This document shows positions 8,967-17,275 of a DNA stretch of 64,000 bases, piece after piece. How positions within the stretch are numbered: position 1 is the stretch's first letter; each line of letters starts with the position of its first letter. The DNA lies in NCBI RefSeq assembly GCF_000716675.1, contig NZ_JNXT01000028.1, positions 1 to 64,000 on the forward strand. Reading direction: 5' to 3'. The position numbers and the translations under genes were made by a program. The stretch is from Streptomyces alboflavus (lineage in GTDB: Bacteria > Actinomycetota > Actinomycetes > Streptomycetales > Streptomycetaceae). The notes under the pieces are model-generated. The model did no database searches. It saw nothing but the letters and a program-made list of their open reading frames with translations, and was not told the DNA's origin.

Positions 8967-10412
8967 ATGGCCGGACTACGACCGGGGCAGGGCGTCCTGC
9001 GCCGCAAGCCCATCGACCGCATCGAGGAGACCGAGGTGGGCGGTGCGGGCACGCAGCTCACCCGCACGCTCGGCCTGTGGCAGCTCACCGCGATCGGCGT
9101 GGGCGGCATCATCGGGGCGGGCATCTTCACGCTCGCGGGCACCGTCGCCAACGAGAAGGCGGGCCCCGCGGTCCTCATCTCGTTCCTGATCGCGGGCGTG
9201 GCGAGCGCCGCGGCCGCCTTCTCCTACGCGGAGTTCGCGGGGCTCATCCCGAAGGCGGGCTCGGCGTACACCTACGGGTACGCCGTCCTCGGCGAGCTGG
9301 TCGGGTGGTTCATCGGCTGGGACCTGATCCTGGAGTACACGGCGATCGTCGCGGTGGTCGCGATCGGCATCTCCGGCTACTTCAACTTCCTCCTCGGCGA
9401 GATGGGCGCGGAGCTGCCCACCTGGATGCTGGGCGCGCCCGGCACCGGCGACGGCCACAAGGTCGACCTGTTCGCCGCCGTCCTGTGCCTGTTCATCGCG
9501 TACATGCTCACCCTCGGCATCAAGAACGCGGCGCGCTTCGAGATGGTCGTCGTCGTCCTGAAGGTCCTCGTCGTCCTGCTCGTCATCGGCGTCGGCTTCT
9601 TCCACGTCGAGACGGGCAACTACTCGCCGTTCTTCCCGTTCGGCGTCAGCGGCGCCTTCACGGGCGCGGCCACCGTGTTCTTCGCGGTGTTCGGGTACGA
9701 CGCGATGAGCACGGCCGCCGAGGAGTCCAAGGACGCGCAGCGCCACATGCCGAAGGCGATCCTGTACTCGCTCGCCGTCTCGATGGTCCTGTACGTCCTC
9801 GCCTGCCTGGTCCTCACCGGCATGCAGGACTACAAGGACATCGACCCGGAGAGCGGCTTCTCCTCCGCGTTCAAGGCGGCGGGCCTCGGCGGGCTCGCGG
9901 ACGTCATCGCCGTCGGCGCGATCATCGGCATCCTCACCGTGATGTTCACGTTCATGCTGGGCTGCACGCGCGTGTGGTTCTCGATGAGCCGCGACGGGCT
10001 GCTGCCCAAGTGGTTCGCGAAGACCAGCGAGACCCGGCACGTGCCGACCCGCGTCACCTGGATCGTGGGCGTCGCGTCCGCCGCCATCGCCGGGTTCCTG
10101 CCGATCGGCGAGGCCGCCGAGCTGACCAACATCGGCATCCTGCTGGCGTTCGTCGTGGTCTGCATCGCGGTGATCGTGCTGCGCTACAAGCAGCCCGACC
10201 TGCCGCGCACGTTCCGCTGCCCCGGCATGCCGGTGGTGCCCGCGATCGGCGTCGTCTTCTCGATCTGGCTCATCACGTTCCTGGAGTGGCAGACCTGGGT
10301 CCGCTTCGCCGTGTGGTTCGCGCTCGGCCTGGTGGTGTACTTCGCGTACTCCTACCGCAAGTCGGAGCTGGCCCGGACGGAGTCGGGGACGGCGCAGAAG
10401 GACACGCCGTAG
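8967..10412 (+). CDS. APC-family amino acid permease (cationic amino acid transporter type)
   Basis: A 481-residue integral membrane protein with 12 or more helices. ATG 8967 follows GAAGAGGTGAGG; longer upstream starts would add sequence that does not fit the family. Near the N-terminus, RTLGLWQLTAIGVGGIIGAGIF holds the APC helix-1 signature GVGGIIGAGIF, where the substrate carboxylate binds. Other family marks are FSYAEFAGLIPKAGSAYTYGY (helix 3) and FAVFGYDAMSTAAEESKD (helix 6). It resembles the CAT/YfnA branch that imports amino acids by proton or ion coupling; the substrate is not certain. It lies 37 bases before the reductase gene, but no overlap argues for functional coupling. Nothing is missing in the core. 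Confidence 0.88.
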   Translation: MAGLRPGQGVLRRKPIDRIEETEVGGAGTQLTRTLGLWQLTAIGVGGIIGAGIFTLAGTVANEKAGPAVLISFLIAGVASAAAAFSYAEFAGLIPKAGSAYTYGYAVLGELVGWFIGWDLILEYTAIVAVVAIGISGYFNFLLGEMGAELPTWMLGAPGTGDGHKVDLFAAVLCLFIAYMLTLGIKNAARFEMVVVVLKVLVVLLVIGVGFFHVETGNYSPFFPFGVSGAFTGAATVFFAVFGYDAMSTAAEESKDAQRHMPKAILYSLAVSMVLYVLACLVLTGMQDYKDIDPESGFSSAFKAAGLGGLADVIAVGAIIGILTVMFTFMLGCTRVWFSMSRDGLLPKWFAKTSETRHVPTRVTWIVGVASAAIAGFLPIGEAAELTNIGILLAFVVVCIAVIVLRYKQPDLPRTFRCPGMPVVPAIGVVFSIWLITFLEWQTWVRFAVWFALGLVVYFAYSYRKSELARTESGTAQKDTP

Positions 10413-10449
10413 CCGCGCGGCCCGGCCCGTTGCCGAGAGAGGACCACTG

Positions 10450-11013
10450 ATGCGCAGCGTGACCTATTCGATGGGCGCCTCGCTCGACGGCTACATCGTC
10501 GGGCCGGACGGCGGCTTCGACTGGACGGAGCCCGACCCGGACGTCTTCCGCTTCTGGATCGAGGACATCCGGCAGGTCGGCGTCCACCTGATGGGGCGAC
10601 GCCTCTACGAGACGATGCTGTACTGGGAGACCGCCGACCAGGACCCCTCGATCGACGCGGCCGGGCTCGAATGGATCGGACTGTGGAACCCGCTCCCCAA
10701 GGTGGTGTTCTCCACCACCCTGTCCCAGGTCGAGGGCAACGCCCGGCTTGCCTCCGGCAGCGTGGCCGAGGAGATCGAACGCCTGCGGGCCGAGCCCGGG
10801 GAGGGCGAGATCGCGATCGGCGGCGCGACCCTCGCCGCCGAGGCGGCCGCCGCGGATCTGATCGACGAGTACCGGATCATGGTCCACCCGGTGCTCGTCG
10901 GCGGCGGCACCCCGTTCTTTCCCCGGCACGAGCGCCGGGCGAACCTTGAACTCGTCGAGACGCGCACGTTCAACTCACGTACGGTCCTGCTCCGTTACCG
11001 CGTGGCGCGCTGA
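10450..11013 (+). CDS. RibD C-terminal / dihydrofolate reductase-like protein
   Basis: A 187-residue cytoplasmic protein of the DHFR-like RibD_C family. SMGASLDGYIVGPDGGFDW near the N-terminus is the substrate/NADPH strand, LMGRRLYETM is the next conserved loop, and IAIGGATLAAEAAAADLIDEYRIMVHPVLVGGGTPFF carries the dinucleotide-binding GG and the terminal loop. The family reduces pteridine-like or other carbonyl compounds with NADPH, but most members, including this one, have unknown substrates. The start ATG 10450 has GAGAGGA about 8 bases upstream. It follows the permease gene by 37 bases and may share its transcript. Confidence 0.85.
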   Translation: MRSVTYSMGASLDGYIVGPDGGFDWTEPDPDVFRFWIEDIRQVGVHLMGRRLYETMLYWETADQDPSIDAAGLEWIGLWNPLPKVVFSTTLSQVEGNARLASGSVAEEIERLRAEPGEGEIAIGGATLAAEAAAADLIDEYRIMVHPVLVGGGTPFFPRHERRANLELVETRTFNSRTVLLRYRVAR

Positions 11014-11040
11014 GGCCGGGACCCAGCTCCTCGGCGCCGT

Positions 11041-12318
11041 CTAACGGCCCATCACCAGGCCGTCCTCGGCGGCCCCGCGGCTGAGCGTGATCCGGCGGAT
11101 GCGGTCGCGGACGTCGCCGACGTCCGCGCCGCGGGCGAGGGCCGCGTTGAGGTTGACGACGCGGCCCGCGTCCGTGTCGAACCAGAACGGCACGAACTCG
11201 GCCTTCCGCACCTGCCAGCGGTCGCCGGGGCGTTCGGGGGCGGCAAAGGTGAAGCGGCCCGCGGTGCCCTGGTTGCCGCGCGGGTCCTGGGCGCCCGCGT
11301 GGTTGATCATGTCGCCGGCGATCTGGTCGCCCATGCCGTAGACGATCCAGGTCCCGTTGACCTTCTCGTAGGCCTGCGGGACGTGTGCGTGGGTGCCGAT
11401 GATCAGGTCGACGTCCGGCCGCCCCGCGGTGCGCGCGGACGTCAACTGCTTTCCGAGGCGCAGCTGTTGGCGGTCGGGGGCGTCCTGCCACTCGCTGCCC
11501 CAGTGCAGCGAGACGACCACCACGTCCGCGCCCGCCTTCCGGGCGGCGCGGGCGTCGGCCAGGATGCGGCCCCGATCGATGAGGTTGACCGACCAGGGCT
11601 TGCCCTTGGGCATCGGGATGCCGTTCGTGCCGTACGTGTACGCGAGTTGGGCGACCTTCGCGGCGCCCGCGCGCAGCCAGGCCGGGGAGCGGCCCTCGGT
11701 GGCGGTGCGGCCGGAGCCCGCGTGCTTGACGCCCGCGCGGTCGAGGGCGGCCAGGGTGCGGTGGATGCCGGCCGCGCCGTCGTCGAGGGTGTGGTTGGAC
11801 GCGGTGGAACAGGCGTCGTAGCCGGTGGCCCGGAGCGCGGTCGCCACCTGCGGGGGCGACTTGAAGGAGGGGTAGCCCGTGTAGTCGCCGTTCGCGCCGT
11901 ACACCGTCTCCATGTGACAGATCGCCAGATCCGCCTTGGCGACCACGGACCGCGCGCCCGCGAGCATCGGCGTGAAGTCGTAGCCGTCGCCGCCCGCGTC
12001 GGCGTTCGCCTTGCGGATGATCGAGGCGTGCGGCAGGACGTCTCCGGAGGCGACCAGGGTGAAGGTCCGCGCGTCCCCCGCGCCACCGCCCGCGGCGGAC
12101 GGCGCGGGCGCCGGGTGCCGAGCCACGGGGGCCCGCCGCTGCTCCTTGTCGCCCCCGGCGGACGGCTGCTCGGCGGCGCAGGCAGCCGTGGCGCCGAGGA
12201 GGGCCGCCGTGAGGACGGCCAGCGCCTGGCGGGTGCGGCGGGTGTGCCGGGTGCTGCGGCCGTGTCGGTCGCGCTGCGTGAGGTGGCCGGGCCGGGCGGG
12301 GCGTGTGGGCTGTGTCAT
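11041..12318 (-). CDS. CapA-family metallophosphatase-like lipoprotein
   Basis: A 425-residue protein. A basic N-terminus leads to LAVLTAALLGATAAC, a likely lipobox with Cys at about 49, so it should be anchored to the outer face of the membrane. The PGA_cap domain follows: VASGDVLPH (metal Asp), CHMETVYG, ASNHTLDDG, LHWGSEW and IIGTHAHVPQ are the metal-binding motifs of this calcineurin-like fold. CapA proteins help to polymerise or export poly-gamma-glutamate in bacilli, but no capB or capC is nearby, so that role should not be assumed. ATG 12318 follows GGAAG. The sequence upstream shows unusually AT-rich promoter DNA. It is convergent with the reductase gene, 27 bases apart. Confidence 0.82.
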   Translation of the reverse strand: MTQPTRPARPGHLTQRDRHGRSTRHTRRTRQALAVLTAALLGATAACAAEQPSAGGDKEQRRAPVARHPAPAPSAAGGGAGDARTFTLVASGDVLPHASIIRKANADAGGDGYDFTPMLAGARSVVAKADLAICHMETVYGANGDYTGYPSFKSPPQVATALRATGYDACSTASNHTLDDGAAGIHRTLAALDRAGVKHAGSGRTATEGRSPAWLRAGAAKVAQLAYTYGTNGIPMPKGKPWSVNLIDRGRILADARAARKAGADVVVVSLHWGSEWQDAPDRQQLRLGKQLTSARTAGRPDVDLIIGTHAHVPQAYEKVNGTWIVYGMGDQIAGDMINHAGAQDPRGNQGTAGRFTFAAPERPGDRWQVRKAEFVPFWFDTDAGRVVNLNAALARGADVGDVRDRIRRITLSRGAAEDGLVMGR

Positions 12319-12609
12319 CGACCGGACTTCCGTATGGGGAGTTTTTCTGTAAAAACGATCCACATACGAATACAAGGGTGAGTCAAGGAGCAATGCCGTG
12401 CAATTCACCGAAACGGACTTAAACCCAGAGTGATGTGACCCGAAGAACACAGCCGCCCTCACCTGCGGCGAAACCGCACCCTAGGTCAAGGATCCGTAAA
12501 GCGCCTTGCTCAGCACCCCCGTTGGGTAATCGGCTGTCCTCATCCGTGTTCCGGGTCGGGGGGCCAGAAGCCGGTGACGCGTACACGGAGCACAGGAAGG
12601 CGGAGCGTG
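12319..12609. promoter_or_regulatory. Divergent promoter region, relatively AT-rich, with a possible 11-codon leader
   Basis: This region separates the leftward capA-like gene and the rightward gene at 12610. The part from 12325 to 12440 is notably AT-rich for this genome, for example TTTTTCTGTAAAAACG. On the plus strand AAGGAG (12385-12390) precedes a GTG at 12398 by 7 bases, which opens an 11-codon frame ending in TGA at 12431-12433 and including a rare TTA codon. Whether it is translated cannot be told. Confidence 0.35.
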
Positions 12610-13125
12610 ATGCTGCACGAGAGCACGGACGGCACCCAGGGCCCCGGCGGCGACGAGCTGACGGTCCCGATGGCCTGGCTGTACGCCGAGTACATCGCGG
12701 ACGAGTTGCTGCGCACCGGCGACCTGATGCCGCCCACGTCCTTCGAGTACCGGGCCGGTCGTGACGCGCTCGCGCTGACCATCTTCCTGTCGGACACCCG
12801 CGGCGAGCTGTCCTGCATCCGCGTGGTCTCGCAGCTCGACACCTGGCTCTCCCTGACGGCGCACGACGAGCCCTGGCAGGAGTGGGTCCGCGAGCGCATG
12901 GACGGCGTCACCGCCGACGCGATGGCGGCGCGCGGCCCCGCACCCGACCTCGTCCTCGCCGAGGCGGCGTGGCGCTGGCTGGAGGAGACGGAACTCCTCG
13001 CGCCGGACCTGGACGCGGTGCCCGGCGGCGGATCGGTCTTCGGAGAGGACGACGGGCCCAAGGTGTGGACCCCCGCGTGGCGGCTCGGCCTGCCGCTCGG
13101 GCATCTGGCCATCCAGCTCTTCTGA
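12610..13125 (+). CDS. Conserved hypothetical cytoplasmic protein
   Basis: A 171-residue protein with start ATG 12610 (GTG 12607 is an alternative), both after AAGGCGGA. No signal peptide or membrane segment is present. It is acidic and Trp-rich: a front part with AWLYAEYIADELLRTGDLMPP, a middle of probable beta strands (DALALTIFLSDTRGELSCIRVV), and a C-terminal half with paired aromatic residues (WRWLEETELLAP, VWTPAWRLG). I do not recognise a named family. The gene precedes an orphan anti-sigma factor by 111 bases, but the region between them holds its own repeats, so a shared transcript is uncertain. Confidence 0.7.
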   Translation: MLHESTDGTQGPGGDELTVPMAWLYAEYIADELLRTGDLMPPTSFEYRAGRDALALTIFLSDTRGELSCIRVVSQLDTWLSLTAHDEPWQEWVRERMDGVTADAMAARGPAPDLVLAEAAWRWLEETELLAPDLDAVPGGGSVFGEDDGPKVWTPAWRLGLPLGHLAIQLF

Positions 13126-13145
13126 CCGAGGACTCGATCTCGTCG

Positions 13146-13182
13146 GCCCTTGAGTGATTCCTCGTGTGCCCTTGAGTGATTC
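13146..13182. repeat. Two 15-bp direct repeats, 22 bp apart, upstream of an anti-sigma gene
   Basis: GCCCTTGAGTGATTC occurs at 13146-13160 and again, identically, at 13168-13182. The 22-bp period is close to two helical turns, which suits a protein bound to one face of the DNA. The repeats end 54 bases before the start codon at 13237. Confidence 0.7.
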
Positions 13183-13236
13183 GCCGGCCGATTGCGTACG
13201 GGAGGGCGAGAAGCACCCTCACCGACAAGGAACGCC

Positions 13237-13911
13237 ATGAGGTCCCTGGAGCGGCATCGTGACGCCGGCGCCTACGCGCTCGGCGTCCTGGACAAGGCGG
13301 ACGCCTTCCGCTTCGAGGACCACCTCACGGAGTGCGTCCGCTGCCGGGAGCGGGTGTCCGAACTCGCCGTGCCCGCACGGCTGCTCAAGGCCCACGGCGG
13401 GTCCCTCGCGCACGTCTTCGATCCGGCCGCGGCCCCCGGCCCCCGGCTCCTCGACCGCCTCGTCGACGAGACCGGGCGCCTCCGCAGGGCCCGCCGCCGG
13501 CGGTGGCTCGGCGCCGTCGCCGCGGGCGTGGTGCTCGCCGTCGTCGGACCCGCGGCCGCGGTCCTGAGCGCGGGCGGCGACGACGGGACGGTACGGGTCG
13601 CGGCGCACGACGGGCGCAGCGGGATGGCCGCCGTGCTCACCGCGCGGGAGCGCGCGTGGGGCACGGAGGTCGGGATCCAGGTGCGGGACGGGGGTGCGGG
13701 CCGCCGGGTGTGCGAGCTGGTCGCCGTCGGGGACGACGGGTCCCGGGAGGTCGTGACGACATGGCGGGCGCCCGGTCCCGCGGAGCCCGGGCGGACGGCG
13801 GAGCGGGAGTGGGAGACGCGCGGCGGCACCGCGTTGCCGCGGGAGCGGATCGACCGGTTCGAGGTCCGCGACGAGAGCGGGGAGCGGCTGCTCACGCTGC
13901 GGCCGCGGTAG
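13237..13911 (+). CDS. Zinc-finger anti-sigma factor, membrane-anchored
   Basis: A 224-residue protein with start ATG 13237 after AAGGAA. The N-terminal ZAS domain reads ALGVLDKADAFRFEDHLTECVRC: the HxxxCxxC core (H-L-T-E-C-V-R-C) is intact. In this family it binds an ECF sigma factor and holds it inactive. A basic linker (RRARRRRW) leads to one membrane helix (about 88-110), and the extracytoplasmic rest is beta-rich with a Trp and Cys. Anti-sigma genes normally follow their sigma gene, yet the upstream neighbour is not a sigma factor and none is visible nearby, so the partner must be encoded elsewhere or be lost. Expression may involve the direct repeats just upstream. Confidence 0.8.
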   Translation: MRSLERHRDAGAYALGVLDKADAFRFEDHLTECVRCRERVSELAVPARLLKAHGGSLAHVFDPAAAPGPRLLDRLVDETGRLRRARRRRWLGAVAAGVVLAVVGPAAAVLSAGGDDGTVRVAAHDGRSGMAAVLTARERAWGTEVGIQVRDGGAGRRVCELVAVGDDGSREVVTTWRAPGPAEPGRTAEREWETRGGTALPRERIDRFEVRDESGERLLTLRPR

Positions 13912-13916
13912 GTCCG

Positions 13917-13947
13917 GGCAACCCCGGCACAGGGGAGCGGGGTTGCC
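13917..13947 (+). terminator. Terminator hairpin after the anti-sigma gene
   Basis: A perfect 10-bp stem: 13917-13926 (GGCAACCCCG) with 13938-13947, and an 11-base loop, starting 6 bases after the stop codon. Confidence 0.7.
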
Positions 13948-14200
13948 TGCTCGCGCACCGGCGGCGGACGGCGCGGCCGGTGCGACGGGCCCTGACCGGT
14001 GGGCAGGGAGTCACGTGCTCCGCGGGAGTACGAGGAGTCGATGCGGCTGCGCCACGCGGAGTCGCCGGTCGCGGCCTGCCGCAGAGCGACACGGCCTGCC
14101 GGACCCTCGCGAGGTTCGTGATCGACACCTGTGCGCCGGCCCGCGACGCGGCCGACCCGCGTCCGTGGTCCGCCTGCCGACAGTCTGCCTGCCGGGCGGG
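13948..14200. other. Interval without a supported gene
   Basis: Convergent intergenic DNA between the anti-sigma and Fpg/Nei genes. A short frame from ATG 14039 lacks a ribosome site and stops after 18 codons. The sequence looks codon-like in places, so a decayed gene is possible, but I cannot identify one. Confidence 0.3.
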
Positions 14201-15061
14201 CTACTTGAGGAGTCGCGACATGCGGCGGTCCGCCAGCGGCTTGCCGCCGGTCTGGCAGGTGGGGCAGTACTGGAGGGCGGAGTCCGCGAAGGAGACCTCG
14301 CGGATCGTGTCGCCGCAGACCGGGCACGGCTGCCCGGCCCGTCCGTGCACGCGCAGGCCGGACTTCTTCTCGGACTTCAGCCGCGCCGCGGCGAGCCCGC
14401 GCGAGCGCGCCACCGCCTCGTCCAGCGTCGCCCGCAGCGCCTCGTACAGACGCCGTGTCTCCTCCTCGGAGAGGCTGCCCGCGAGCTTGTACGGCGACAT
14501 GCGGGCGGCGTGCAGGATCTCGTCGCTGTAGGCGTTGCCGATGCCCGCGATCAGGCTCTGGTCGCGCAACGCGCCCTTGACGCGGCGCCGTTCGCCGTCG
14601 AGGAGCCCCGCGAACCGCTCCAGGGTGAAGTCCGCGGCCAGGGGGTCGGGGCCGAGGCGGGCGATGCCGGGCAGGGTCGCGGGGTCGTCCGTGACGTACA
14701 CGGCGAGGCGCTTTTGCGTACCGGCCTCGGTGAGGTCGAAGCCCGCGCCGGTCGCGAGCGCCACGCGCAGCGCCAGGGGGCCCTTGCCGGGCTTCGGCGC
14801 GCCGCTCGGCAGCGGGTCCTTCCACTGGAGCCAGCCCGCCCGGGCGAGATGCGTGACGAGCCACAGCCCGCCCGCGTCGACGGCGAGGAACTTGCCGTGG
14901 CGGGCGACGCCCGTCACCTCGCGCCCTTCGAGCGCGGTCACCGGCGGGTCGTACGTCTTCAGGACGCTGATGGCCACCGGCAGCACCCGCACGATCTCAC
15001 GCCCGGTCAGCTCCTCGGCGAGGAAGTCCCGCAGGGCCTCGACCTCCGGCAGTTCCGGCAC
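14201..15061 (-). CDS. Fpg/Nei family DNA glycosylase
   Basis: A 286-residue base-excision repair enzyme. The start is GTG 15061, because the mature protein must begin with Pro-Glu (read as MPELPEVEAL) for the N-terminal proline to act as the nucleophile. The N-terminal beta sandwich has RHGKFLAV with the conserved Lys, and the helix-two-turn-helix region holds LIAGIGNAYSDEIL. The C-terminus has a zinc finger with CPVC and CPTC pairs 17 residues apart. Fpg/Nei enzymes remove oxidised bases by glycosylase/beta-delta lyase chemistry. It starts 7 bases after the stop of the upstream phosphatase gene, so the two are probably co-transcribed. Its exact lesion preference (Fpg-like or Nei-like) is not determined by what I can see. 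Confidence 0.87.
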   Translation of the reverse strand: MPELPEVEALRDFLAEELTGREIVRVLPVAISVLKTYDPPVTALEGREVTGVARHGKFLAVDAGGLWLVTHLARAGWLQWKDPLPSGAPKPGKGPLALRVALATGAGFDLTEAGTQKRLAVYVTDDPATLPGIARLGPDPLAADFTLERFAGLLDGERRRVKGALRDQSLIAGIGNAYSDEILHAARMSPYKLAGSLSEEETRRLYEALRATLDEAVARSRGLAAARLKSEKKSGLRVHGRAGQPCPVCGDTIREVSFADSALQYCPTCQTGGKPLADRRMSRLLK

Positions 15062-15068
15062 GACCGCC

Positions 15069-17195
15069 TCACCCCTCACCCGTACCGTCGCGCGTGGGCA
15101 CGATGAACTCGCACCACACGCATTTCCCGCCGCCGCGCGAGTCGACACCCCACACGTCCGCGAGCCGGTCCACGAGCAGCAGGCCACGCCCGGACACCCC
15201 GTCGTCGGAGGCCGCCCGCAGCCGCGGCAGCGCGCTGGAGGAGTCCTCGACGTCGACGCGGAGCCGCCGGTCGGCGCCGGACACCACCCGCAGGGTGACG
15301 ATCGCGGTGCCCTCGGTGTGCATGAGGGCGTTGGTGATCAGTTCGTCGGCGGCCAGCTCGATCTCGTCGGCCCGGTCCCGCGCGCCCCACGCGCGCACGG
15401 CGGCCCGGATCATGTGCCGCGCCTCCGCGAGGGCTTCCGGGTCGTTCGGCGCGACGTGCTGCTGGAGGCGGCCGCCGGAGCGCGGCGCGTCCATCACGCG
15501 GCGCCGCAGCAGGAGCAGCGCGGCGTCGTCGTCGCCCCGCCCGTCGTCCACCCGGCCGCACAGCAGGTCGGCCAGGTCCTCCAGGTCGCTGGGGCCGACG
15601 GAGACCATCTCGGCGAGGGCCTGGGTGCCGTCGTCGAGGTCGGCGCCGGGCTCCTCGACGAGGCCGTCGGTGTAGAGCAGCAGCATCTGGTCGGGGTCGA
15701 GTTCGAGGGTGGTGACGGGGTAGTCGAGGCGCCCGAACTCGGCGGAGAGGCCGAGCGGCAGGCCGCCCTCGACGGGCACCCGGCGGCAGGTGCCGTCGGT
15801 GAGGCGAAGGAGCGGGTCGATGTGCCCGGCGCGCACGAGCTGCACCACGCCGGTGCTGAGGTCGGTCTCCGCGTACAGGCAGGTGGCGAAGCGCTCGGTG
15901 TCGAGTTCGTGCAGGAAGCCGGAGGCGCGGGCCATCACGGTGGCGGGCGTGTGGCCCTCGGCGGCGTACGCGCGCAGCACGATGCGCAGTTGGCCCATGA
16001 CGGCGGCGGCGTGCGTGTCGTGGCCCTGGACGTCGCCGATGACGGCGCCGACGCGGCCGCCGGGCAGCGGGATCACGTCGTACCAGTCGCCGCCGATGTC
16101 CCGGCCGACCGCCGCGCTGCGGTAGCGCACCGCGATGTCGGCGCCGGGCACGCCGGGGATGGAGCGGGGCAGCATCGCCTGCTGGAGGCCCTGGGCGAGG
16201 TCCTTCTCCTGCTCGTAGAACATCGCTCGTTGCAGGCTCTGCGCGATGCTGCTGCCGAGGGCCACCAGGACGGTGCGCTCCTCCTGCGTGAAGCCGGTGC
16301 GGTCCTGGTAGAGCAGGCCGAGCACGCCGAGCGGCTTGGCCTGGGCGATCAGCGGCAGATAGGCGGCCGAGGCGATCCCGAGGTGCTCGATGTGCGGCCA
16401 CAGCAGCGGGTAGGAGGCGGCGAACTCCTCCGGCGTCTCGATGTAGCGCGGCGAGAGCGTGCGCACGGCCTCGCTCATGGGGTACGCCTCGTCGACGCGG
16501 GTGAGGCGGGTGCCGGGCACATAGCCCTCCGGCGGGCCCTCCGCGACGAGCCGGATCCGGCCGGCCTCGACCAGGCCCATCACCAGGTGCGAGGCGCCGA
16601 GGTGCGCGAGGCCCTGGGCGTCGCTGAGGACGTCGATGACGTCGGCGACGGTCCTGGCGTGGGCGAGCGCCGCCGTGGTGCCCTGGACGACGCTGGTGCG
16701 GCGGCGCCGGTCCGCCTCCGCCTCCACGCGCTCGCGGTGCGCGGTGCTGTCGCTCAGCTCCCGGGTGGCGTCGCGCACGATGCCCACGACGTGCCGCGGG
16801 CGCCCCGTGCCGTCGCGCAGGACGTGGCCCTGGGTGTGCCGCCAGTGCAGGCTGCCGTCGCGCAGCCGCACCCGGAAGTACGCGCCGTAGCCGCTGTCGC
16901 CGTTCTTGAGGGCCTGCGACACCTGGATGTCCAGGCGGTGGCCCTCCCCCGGCGGCACCCGGACGGCGAGGCTCTGCGGCCGGTTGTCGAACTCCTCGCG
17001 CCGCAGGTCGAAGAGGGCGAGCCCCTCGTCGTCGAGCAGCAGCTCACCGCTCCTGAGGTCCCACTCGAAGCCGCCCATCCCGAGCCCGGCGCCGTAGGTG
17101 TCGAGAAAACAGCAGGCGGCACCGTCGGCAGGGGATGCGGAGCCGCCGCCGCAGCGCCGCATCGCTGCCTCGACACCTCCCGTGCCCGCGTCCAT
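15069..17195 (-). CDS. PAS-GAF-PP2C (SpoIIE-type) phosphatase with C-terminal HATPase_c domain
   Basis: A 708-residue cytoplasmic signalling protein. Domains in order are PAS at about 35-145 (FEWDLRSGELLLDDEG, WRHTQGHVLRDGTG), GAF at about 165-320, the PP2C/SpoIIE phosphatase at about 335-555 (GGDWYDVIPL and GDVQGHDTHAA carry the metal-binding Asp residues, LYTDGLVEE the later one), and an RsbW-like anti-sigma ATPase domain at about 575-700 (AADELITNALMHT with the N-box; GVSGRGLLLVDRL with the G box). Such proteins sense signals and act on anti-anti-sigma factors; both the phosphatase and the switch kinase may be in this one chain. Partners are not encoded nearby. ATG 17195 fits a leaderless transcript. 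It heads a probable operon with the Fpg/Nei gene. Confidence 0.9.
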   Translation of the reverse strand: MDAGTGGVEAAMRRCGGGSASPADGAACCFLDTYGAGLGMGGFEWDLRSGELLLDDEGLALFDLRREEFDNRPQSLAVRVPPGEGHRLDIQVSQALKNGDSGYGAYFRVRLRDGSLHWRHTQGHVLRDGTGRPRHVVGIVRDATRELSDSTAHRERVEAEADRRRRTSVVQGTTAALAHARTVADVIDVLSDAQGLAHLGASHLVMGLVEAGRIRLVAEGPPEGYVPGTRLTRVDEAYPMSEAVRTLSPRYIETPEEFAASYPLLWPHIEHLGIASAAYLPLIAQAKPLGVLGLLYQDRTGFTQEERTVLVALGSSIAQSLQRAMFYEQEKDLAQGLQQAMLPRSIPGVPGADIAVRYRSAAVGRDIGGDWYDVIPLPGGRVGAVIGDVQGHDTHAAAVMGQLRIVLRAYAAEGHTPATVMARASGFLHELDTERFATCLYAETDLSTGVVQLVRAGHIDPLLRLTDGTCRRVPVEGGLPLGLSAEFGRLDYPVTTLELDPDQMLLLYTDGLVEEPGADLDDGTQALAEMVSVGPSDLEDLADLLCGRVDDGRGDDDAALLLLRRRVMDAPRSGGRLQQHVAPNDPEALAEARHMIRAAVRAWGARDRADEIELAADELITNALMHTEGTAIVTLRVVSGADRRLRVDVEDSSSALPRLRAASDDGVSGRGLLLVDRLADVWGVDSRGGGKCVWCEFIVPTRDGTGEG

Positions 17196-17201
17196 GCGCC
17201 A

Positions 17202-17207
17202 ACGCTA
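17202..17207 (-). promoter_or_regulatory. -10 element of a leaderless promoter (PP2C gene)
   Basis: On the minus strand TAGCGT lies exactly 6 bases before ATG 17195, and there is no purine-rich ribosome site between. This is the same geometry as upstream of 8332 and 23195. Confidence 0.55.
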
Positions 17208-17270
17208 GGCCGACCCTCGGACGGCCGCATGTGGACGGCCGCCGACCTGCGGCGCGTCCGAGGGTCGGCC
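17208..17270 (-). terminator. Long-stem hairpin between lipoprotein and PP2C genes
   Basis: A perfect 16-bp stem, 17208-17223 with 17255-17270 (CGTCCGAGGGTCGGCC), and a 31-base loop that can itself pair. It lies immediately 3' of the lipoprotein gene and upstream of the PP2C gene, so it most likely ends the lipoprotein transcript. Its right arm begins next to the leaderless -10 element. Confidence 0.65.
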
Positions 17271-17275
17271 GTCCG

